Assembly (NCBI GenBank): GCA_003554525.1
Contig: PWGO01000133.1
Coordinates: 1-36,863 of the forward strand
Source: Syntrophomonadaceae bacterium
GTDB lineage: Bacteria > Bacillota > Dethiobacteria > DTU022 > PWGO01
Reading direction: 5' to 3'
Length of the DNA: 36,863 nucleotides
Part shown: positions 32,381 to 36,863 of the stretch, piece by piece
Layout of the letters: the number at the start of each line of letters is the position of its first letter
Position numbering within the stretch: position 1 is the first letter of the stretch
The notes under the pieces: generated by a model
Databases searched by the model: none
The model's input: the letters and a program-made list of their open reading frames with translations, nothing else
Told to the model about the DNA's origin: nothing
Program-made: the position numbers and the translations under genes

Positions 32381-33424
32381 CTAATTAACTTCCTCCACCC
32401 CGTTTTCCCCAAGTGTTCCCATGATATCATTATAGTGATCTTCGCTGTAAGGATTGTCACTCACATTAATCCTGTGCAGGTTTTCTATCTCTAAAAGCGG
32501 GGAAAGATCGCTTATCCGGTTGTTTTGCACCATCAAGTATTCCAGGCCTTCCAGCCCCACCAGCGGGGAAAGGTCCTCAACCCTGTTGGAATTTAAATAT
32601 GCAATTCTTAAACGCTCCAGCTCCGCAAGGGTGGAAATATCATCAACCCGGTTGTTGGAAACATGTAATATTTTCAGGTTCTTTAACCCCGATAGAGGAG
32701 ATAAATCCTCTATCTCGTTGCTGTTTAACCACAAAACTTGAAGATTCTCCAGGCCAGACAACGGCTGTAAGCTGCTGATTTCATTGTTGCGCAGTACAAG
32801 TGTTTCCAGGTTTACCAGGTCTTCCAGGAAAGATATATCTTTGATCCGGTTTTCCCTGAGAATCAGTTCTTCAAGGTTTTTCAACCCGGTAAGCGGTTCC
32901 GTACTTCTAATTTCGTTCTCCCCCAGGTGGAGAAAATAAAGATTTTCCAACCCCGAAAGGGACGAAATATCACTTATCCGGTTATCACTCAAATCAAGTT
33001 CCTGCAACTTCTCCATTCCGGTAAGGGGAGAAAGCTCCTCTATTTCGTTAACGCCAAGCACAAGCTCTTCCAGGTTTTCCAGCTCCGAAAGGGGAGACAG
33101 GTCGCTAACATTGTTATCCGTCAAATCAAGCTTCCGTAAATTTTGGGCGTATTCCAGCCCCGTTAAATCTTCAACTTTTTCTACTCTCCTCTTATCTCTT
33201 TCGCCGTATTTCAGTTCTTCTATCTCCATTAAATGTCTGGCTCTTATTTCTTCCCCTTCTTCCATATCTTGTTTTTCCCACACCAGCTTCCTTAAATTTT
33301 CATCAGGCATTTCCACCACTTCTTCCGGATCTACCGTATCACCCGGGCATCCCGCCAAAATAACAACCGCTGTTAACACAAATGCACCAACCAGGACACT
33401 ACCAACAAACAACGGTTTTCTCAT
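32381..33424 (-). CDS. Leucine-rich-repeat lipoprotein
   Basis: A 347-aa surface lipoprotein. The signal ends with lipobox ILAGC (Cys at about residue 26 from this start), then a spacer that begins like internalin caps (MPDENLRKLVW), then about eleven 22-residue leucine-rich repeats of the internalin/SDS22 type (consensus LENLEELxLxxNxIxDLSPLxG) to near the C-terminus. It is strongly acidic. Such proteins mediate protein-protein contacts at the cell surface; the partner is unknown. I chose ATG 33424, with GGGGAG 10 nt upstream, over TTG 33433. A promoter lies at 33507-33536. No LPXTG anchor, so attachment is by lipid. Confidence 0.88.
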   Translation of the reverse strand: MRKPLFVGSVLVGAFVLTAVVILAGCPGDTVDPEEVVEMPDENLRKLVWEKQDMEEGEEIRARHLMEIEELKYGERDKRRVEKVEDLTGLEYAQNLRKLDLTDNNVSDLSPLSELENLEELVLGVNEIEELSPLTGMEKLQELDLSDNRISDISSLSGLENLYFLHLGENEIRSTEPLTGLKNLEELILRENRIKDISFLEDLVNLETLVLRNNEISSLQPLSGLENLQVLWLNSNEIEDLSPLSGLKNLKILHVSNNRVDDISTLAELERLRIAYLNSNRVEDLSPLVGLEGLEYLMVQNNRISDLSPLLEIENLHRINVSDNPYSEDHYNDIMGTLGENGVEEVN

Positions 33425-33506
33425 TAACAACAATCTCCCCTCTTTTTTGTTTTTCCTTTATTGTGCTGTTTCTTTTAATAATTTTTATTTGCCGTTTACA
33501 CCTTGT

Positions 33507-33536
33507 ATTATAGTTTAATTTATCTTTATCATGCAA
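33507..33536 (-). promoter_or_regulatory. Promoter of the LRR lipoprotein gene
   Basis: Minus strand: TTGCAT, 18-nt spacer, TATAAT, about 85 nt before the ATG. Confidence 0.5.
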
Positions 33537-33594
33537 CACCCAAACCTCTACTATTGTAAATTATCTCCTGGATTAATCCCCGCCAAAAAAGCAG

Positions 33595-33624
33595 TTGACT
33601 TAACCGGATTCCCGCATTTATAAT
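33595..33624 (+). promoter_or_regulatory. Promoter of the M-box/mgtE transcript
   Basis: TTGACT, 18-nt spacer, TATAAT. It would start the transcript near 33631, about 210 nt before the M-box. This interval has a 13-bp tandem duplication (ATCGAGCTGCGGT, 33715-33740) but no structure I can name. A closer promoter for the riboswitch is not excluded. Confidence 0.55.
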
Positions 33625-33714
33625 TAAAATGTTGAGATAGATAAAGGTAGGTAAAAACACAATAACAAGGAACTACTTTAATTCAGGCGATTAAGTAAGC
33701 CAAACAAAAACAAG

Positions 33715-33740
33715 ATCGAGCTGCGGTATCGAGCTGCGGT
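33715..33740 (+). repeat. 13-bp tandem duplication in the M-box leader
   Basis: ATCGAGCTGCGGT occurs twice head to tail, between the promoter and the riboswitch. Confidence 0.9.
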
Positions 33741-33843
33741 AACGGTTCGCTCTATTATATTATTAAACTGCCGCTCCAGTAAAGTAAAGGTGAATGAGTT
33801 AGTTGTTAAAACAAAATAAAGCGGTGTTTTTGATTATAGAAGG

Positions 33844-34006
33844 CACTCGTTAGGTGAGGCTCCTAAATGAACACAGGCTGCTGCCCAGAAACGTCCAGAG
33901 ACGCCAACGGGTATAACAGGCAAGATCGGATTAAGGTCTGCCTAAAGCAGCTGATTCTTGCAAGTCAAGAATCTACGTCATTTAGTGCCAAATCCAGGAC
34001 GAGGAG
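33844..34006 (+). ncRNA. M-box (ykoK) magnesium riboswitch
   Basis: A clear M-box aptamer: CTCGTTAGGTGAGGCTCCTA, then ACACAGGCTGCTGCCCAGAA, ACGTCCAGAGACGCCAACGG, GATCGGATTAAGG, and AATCCAGGACGAG closing P1. It binds Mg2+ and, when saturated, favours the downstream terminator (34068-34092). It sits upstream of mgtE, the usual target, in the right orientation. An 8-bp stem GGTATATT/AATATACC lies between aptamer and terminator (34021-34050). Confidence 0.95.
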
Positions 34007-34067
34007 TCGCTGCAGTATGCGGTATATTGAATATTATATTAAATATACCGGGCAAACAGTTGATGCT

Positions 34068-34092
34068 AGCGGCTCCTGTGGGAGCCGCTTTT
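34068..34092 (+). terminator. M-box expression-platform terminator
   Basis: AGCGGCTCC TGTG GGAGCCGCT, a perfect 9-bp stem followed by TTTTAATTTG. The GGCTCC strand repeats GAGGCTCCTA of the aptamer start, in line with alternative pairing. Confidence 0.9.
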
Positions 34093-34215
34093 AATTTGTT
34101 TATAACAAATTAAAAAATCTATTAAACAAGCAAATTAATTTAGTAGCTGGCTGCGCCGGGAAAAAATTCACCCGGCATTGCATCTGCTGGCTTGCTCAAA
34201 AAGGGGGTGATGTCC

Positions 34216-34389
34216 GTGAAAGAACCTGATAGTAGTAGTTCAACTCTTTTAATCCAAAGCAAGTATATTTTTGTTTTGCAGGTAAATAAAAAAAATAACA
34301 CGGGCATCACGGGGGCTGTAAGTAAGATCATACAGGAGCAACTATCCAGGCCCCATTATGAAAATTTTTGTACCTACTCAGGTTATTGA
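34216..34389 (+). CDS. Small ORF (57 aa) between M-box and mgtE
   Basis: A frame from GTG 34216 to TGA 34389 (MKEPDSSSSTLLIQSKYIFVLQVNKKNN...). The site AAAAAGGGGGTG lies 7-8 nt upstream, which is the main support. The in-frame ATG 34210 is closer to it. The protein is hydrophilic apart from LLIQSKYIFVLQV, has no domain I know, and ends 57 nt before the mgtE ATG. It would be under the same magnesium control. It may be a true small gene or leader peptide, or only a fortuitous frame; composition is not strongly coding-like. A GCCGGG/CCCGGC hairpin lies just upstream (34154-34175). Confidence 0.4.
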   Translation: MKEPDSSSSTLLIQSKYIFVLQVNKKNNTGITGAVSKIIQEQLSRPHYENFCTYSGY

Positions 34390-34446
34390 GAAGCTCTAGT
34401 AATTACATTGAACTTGTGTATTTAAATGCCCACTGGAGGTGAAACC

Positions 34447-35814
34447 ATGACCCTTTTTGAGCAGGTAAAAAACAACCTGGATAACAAAAACATGGAAGCA
34501 CTCAAATCCCTGATAAACGAAGCCGATATTTTAGAAGTTGTCGAATTAATTAAAGAGCTTCCTTCCGAGGAAAAAGTAATAGTCTTTCGCCTTTTAAATA
34601 AAGAAAAAGCCCTGGAAGTTTTTGAGCAGCTGGATGTTGAGCTACAGCAAAAGTTAATATCTTCTTTTAAAGAAGACCGGGCCATAGAACTTATATCCGG
34701 AATGGAGCCCGATGACCGGGTGAGGCTTCTGGACGAACTGCCAGCCCGCGTGGCCAAAAAGTTGCTTTCTTCCCTTTCCCTGGAAGAAAGAGAAAAAACT
34801 AACGAACTGATGGGCTATTCCCCCAGGACTGCTGGCAGAATTATGACCCCCGAATACGTGCGCATAAAAAGAGAAGACACGGTAAAGGACGCCCTGGAAA
34901 CAGTTAGAAAAAACGGTCAGGAAAAAGAGACCGTCTACCTGCTCTATGTAACCGACAATACCAGAAAGCTAGAGGGAGTAGTTTCTTTAAGGGAACTGGT
35001 AATGGCTTCCCCACAGCAAAAAGTAGAAGATATAATGACCCAAAACCTGGCCAACGTTAGCATAGATACCGATCAGGAAGAAGTAGCACGGCTGCTGCAG
35101 GACCTGGATCTTTTAGCCGTCCCCGTGGTAGACCGGGAAAACCGCCTGGTTGGTATTATTACCGTTGATGACGCCATGGATATCATTGATGAAGAAACCA
35201 CCGACGATATCTTCGACAAGGCGGGATTAACCGCCCTGGCCGGTCAAGAAACCGGCAGGAGCCTGCGCCTGGTAACCGGTTCCATGTGGCAGGTATGGCT
35301 GGTGAGGCTTCCTTTCCTGGTTATCACCCTTATAGGAGGTTTGACCGCGGGTGCGGTAATCGATGTTTATGAAGACACCCTGGGTGCCATACCTTACCTG
35401 GCCATTTTTATCCCGGTAATTATGGACATGGGCGGCAACGTGGGAACCCAGTCTTCTACCATCTTTACCCGGGCGTACGTGCTGGGCCACATAAGCATAA
35501 AACATTTCTTTCGGCACTGGCTGCGGGAAATAGGTATAGGTTTGAGCATAGGGGTGATTATGGGATTGGTCACCGGTATTATCGCTTCCGTATGGCAGCA
35601 AAAACCGGAGCTTGGCCTAACGGTGGGCATTGCACTGGCCATCACCGTAACCCTGGCTACCACCCTGGGCTTCCTGGTTCCCTTTACCCTGGTCCGGCTC
35701 GGGTTTGACCAGGCCGCCGGATCCGACCCGTTTATTACTACCATAAAAGATATTGTCAGCCTCATGGTGTACTTCTACCTGGTTACTGTATTTATGGGGC
35801 ACCTGATTTACTAA
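34447..35814 (+). CDS. mgtE: Magnesium transporter MgtE
   Basis: A 455-aa MgtE/SLC41-type Mg2+ channel, usual length about 450. The superhelical N-domain covers about residues 5-125 (MEPDDRVRLLDELP), the CBS pair about 130-255 (AGRIMTPEYVRIKREDTV and VEDIMTQNLANVSIDT) and a five-helix membrane domain about 275-455 (IPVIMDMGGNVGTQSSTIFTRA, with the pore-lining Asp/Gly-rich segment). Cytosolic Mg2+ bound by the N and CBS domains closes the pore. ATG 34447 follows ACTGGAGGTGAAACC; the track's ATG 34426 lies before that site. Expression is controlled by the M-box upstream. Confidence 0.96.
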   Translation: MTLFEQVKNNLDNKNMEALKSLINEADILEVVELIKELPSEEKVIVFRLLNKEKALEVFEQLDVELQQKLISSFKEDRAIELISGMEPDDRVRLLDELPARVAKKLLSSLSLEEREKTNELMGYSPRTAGRIMTPEYVRIKREDTVKDALETVRKNGQEKETVYLLYVTDNTRKLEGVVSLRELVMASPQQKVEDIMTQNLANVSIDTDQEEVARLLQDLDLLAVPVVDRENRLVGIITVDDAMDIIDEETTDDIFDKAGLTALAGQETGRSLRLVTGSMWQVWLVRLPFLVITLIGGLTAGAVIDVYEDTLGAIPYLAIFIPVIMDMGGNVGTQSSTIFTRAYVLGHISIKHFFRHWLREIGIGLSIGVIMGLVTGIIASVWQQKPELGLTVGIALAITVTLATTLGFLVPFTLVRLGFDQAAGSDPFITTIKDIVSLMVYFYLVTVFMGHLIY

Positions 35815-36100
35815 AGAAAGCTTCACCCTGTTTTTTAAACTCCTGCCGCTGCTGCCTGCCAGGATGGCAGCAGCGGCACAGCGGCAGCAGGCGAAGAATA
35901 AAAAAAACTGTCCCCTGCCTGTCATCACCTTCTATAATATCAATCAGATGTTAAGATTAAGAGGTGGGTTCTTTTACGCACAAAACTTCCGAATGATCCC
36001 AATACGAACCGTCCCCTGTCACGTCTCAAATGGGTCTACAAAAACAAGAGAGTCTATGTTAAAATAATGATGAAGGTTCGTTATCAAAGGAGGGGATTAA
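35815..36100. repeat. Intergenic region with REP-like palindrome
   Basis: It contains a 13-bp perfect inverted repeat TGCCGCTGCTGCC / GGCAGCAGCGGCA (35844-35878, 9-nt loop), followed by a further GCGGCAGCAGG. There is no T-tract, so it is not a standard terminator. Two GTCCCC motifs follow: AACTGTCCCCTGCCTGTC (about 35907) and CGAACCGTCCCCTGTC (36005-36020), similar to the one at 21412-21429. I see no gene; the ORFs here have no start signals. Confidence 0.55.
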
Positions 36101-36274
36101 ATGGCTACTTCATCTTTTAACAAAGACTTCACCCTGGATAGCGAAAAAGCTTTAAGGTCGTTTGAAAAAATCTTATCTACTCCGGCCAAGAGCGTAAAAA
36201 TAGATAGGAGTTTAACAGCACCTGCAAAAGTTGTTCGGGGTGAGAAAAAATTAAAACAAATGTTATCGCGTTAA
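36101..36274 (+). CDS. 57-aa protein, likely partner of the GNAT downstream
   Basis: A 57-aa frame missed by the ORF track because of its size. ATG 36101 follows AAAGGAGGGG, a very strong site, 5-6 nt upstream. The sequence starts MATSSFNKDFTLDSEKALRS, has a helical middle (FEKILSTP) and a basic C-terminus (KVVRGEKKLKQMLSR). It ends 5 nt before the acetyltransferase start. A small basic protein coded just before and coupled to a GNAT is the usual order of type II antitoxin-GNAT toxin pairs, though I do not see a clear ribbon-helix-helix. The antitoxin idea is inference. Confidence 0.7.
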   Translation: MATSSFNKDFTLDSEKALRSFEKILSTPAKSVKIDRSLTAPAKVVRGEKKLKQMLSR

Positions 36275-36279
36275 AGAAA

Positions 36280-36855
36280 TTGATAGAAATAAGTGATGAG
36301 CAAAAAGCTCAGGAGCTTATTTCTTCTTTTATTTGCAGCAAAGACCACGATGTAGAAATGTTTTTAAAGCACAAAGCCGTTTCCTTTGAAAAATCAGGAA
36401 AAAGCCGGACTTTTTTTATCTTCGATGAAGACGCAGAAAGTTTTAATGTTTTAGCTTACTATACCCTGGCACTGCAGGTTTTAAAAGTCCCTTCTTCCTT
36501 CTCTAATCGAGAAGTCAAAAAATTAGATGGGTTCAGTGCAAAAATACGTGGAGAACGTATTACAGCAGTTCCTGCAATTTTAATTGGACAAGTTGGTAAA
36601 AATGATCTGTACCAAGAGAGCTTAACAGGGTTTAAACTGATGCAGTACTGTTTAAGCACCCTTTTTGACGGACAAGCGCACTTGGGTGGAAGAGTTGTAA
36701 TGCTGGAATGTAAAGATATACCCTACCTGATCGATTTTTATAAACAGTTCGGTTTTATTAAGCTGGAAAGAGACTGTCAAGAGGATGAGCTGGTGCAGCT
36801 TATTAAAACCCTGCGGGAAGATGAATTGATTGAAAAGACAGAGCTCCAGCAATAG
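36280..36855 (+). CDS. GNAT-fold acetyltransferase
   Basis: A 191-aa protein with the layout of a GNAT N-acetyltransferase: SRTFFIFDEDAESFNVLAYYTLALQVLKVP is the beta-hairpin that carries the substrate, AVPAILIGQVGKNDLYQESLTGFKLMQYCLSTL is the CoA-binding strand and helix (motif A, here GQVGKNDLYQ-x-x-L-x-G in place of the common Q-x-x-G-x-G/A), and VVMLECKDIPYLIDFYKQFGFIKL is the closing motif with a YKQFGF signature. This resembles TacT/AtaT-like GNAT toxins. TTG 36280 is the only sensible start (TGA in frame at 36241). It probably relies on coupling to the upstream gene, because its own ribosome binding site is weak. The gene ends 8 nt before the window edge. Confidence 0.8.
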   Translation: MIEISDEQKAQELISSFICSKDHDVEMFLKHKAVSFEKSGKSRTFFIFDEDAESFNVLAYYTLALQVLKVPSSFSNREVKKLDGFSAKIRGERITAVPAILIGQVGKNDLYQESLTGFKLMQYCLSTLFDGQAHLGGRVVMLECKDIPYLIDFYKQFGFIKLERDCQEDELVQLIKTLREDELIEKTELQQ

Positions 36856-36863
36856 GGCCGTCA

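Noticed and set aside
34154-34175. GCCGGG/CCCGGC hairpin after the M-box terminator as a second terminator
   Set aside because: It is followed by ATTGCATCTGC, with no T-tract.

Overview
This window looks like chromosomal DNA of an anaerobic, spore-forming Bacillota (class Clostridia sensu lato). The base composition looks moderate, and most genes have strong GGAGG ribosome binding sites with frequent GTG and TTG starts. Pointers to this group are a Spo0E-like phosphatase, an exported protein with clostridial cell-wall-binding (CWB2) repeats, a T-box-controlled arginine operon, an M-box magnesium riboswitch and a split methylmalonyl-CoA mutase cluster of the kind found in propionate-metabolising Clostridia. 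Exported proteins are very rich in Asp and Glu, which would fit a saline or alkaline habitat, but that is inference. I cannot name the species. I see no rRNA, tRNA, CRISPR array, phage or intact transposase.

Layout. (1) 1-8.2 kb: an edge-truncated gene, a small DUF4190-like membrane protein, a minimal two-gene SUF-type iron-sulfur system (SufC-like ATPase and SufB-like scaffold), an exported CWB2/trypsin-like protease, several exported or membrane proteins of unknown role including a PrcB/Gmad2-type lipoprotein, and an M20 metallopeptidase. (2) 8.2-14.5 kb: Spo0E-like protein, FmdB zinc ribbon, SerA, a DUF456 membrane protein, a cNMP/CBS/DUF294 signalling protein and a lipoprotein. (3) 14.5-15.2 kb: a gene-free, repeat-rich patch with a MITE-like inverted-repeat element and heptamer tandem repeats. 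(4) 15.2-21.2 kb: argCJBDF, read on the minus strand behind an arginine T-box leader with specifier CGC. (5) 21.4-30.1 kb: a minus-strand cluster that starts with a PAS/AAA+/Fis regulator and continues sucC-sucD-mcmA1-mcmA2-mce-mmdA plus a zinc-ribbon membrane protein. Together these interconvert succinate, succinyl-CoA, methylmalonyl-CoA and propionyl-CoA. (6) 30.4-33.4 kb: a P-loop/Asp23 fusion protein, FdhD and a leucine-rich-repeat lipoprotein. (7) 33.6-36.9 kb: promoter, M-box riboswitch, terminator, small ORF and mgtE, then a REP-like palindrome and a two-gene small-protein/GNAT pair that resembles a toxin-antitoxin module.

The most interesting points are: the regulator of the methylmalonyl-CoA cluster, whose AAA+ domain keeps Walker A but has lost the GAFTGA loop, the Walker B Asp-Glu pair and two arginines; GTTAC half-sites between that regulator and sucC; the P-loop/Asp23 fusion behind three stacked palindromes; the 291-bp inverted-repeat element; a small ORF between the M-box and mgtE; and the 57-aa/GNAT pair at the right end. 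All calls were made by eye from the sequence and the ORF track. No database search was run.
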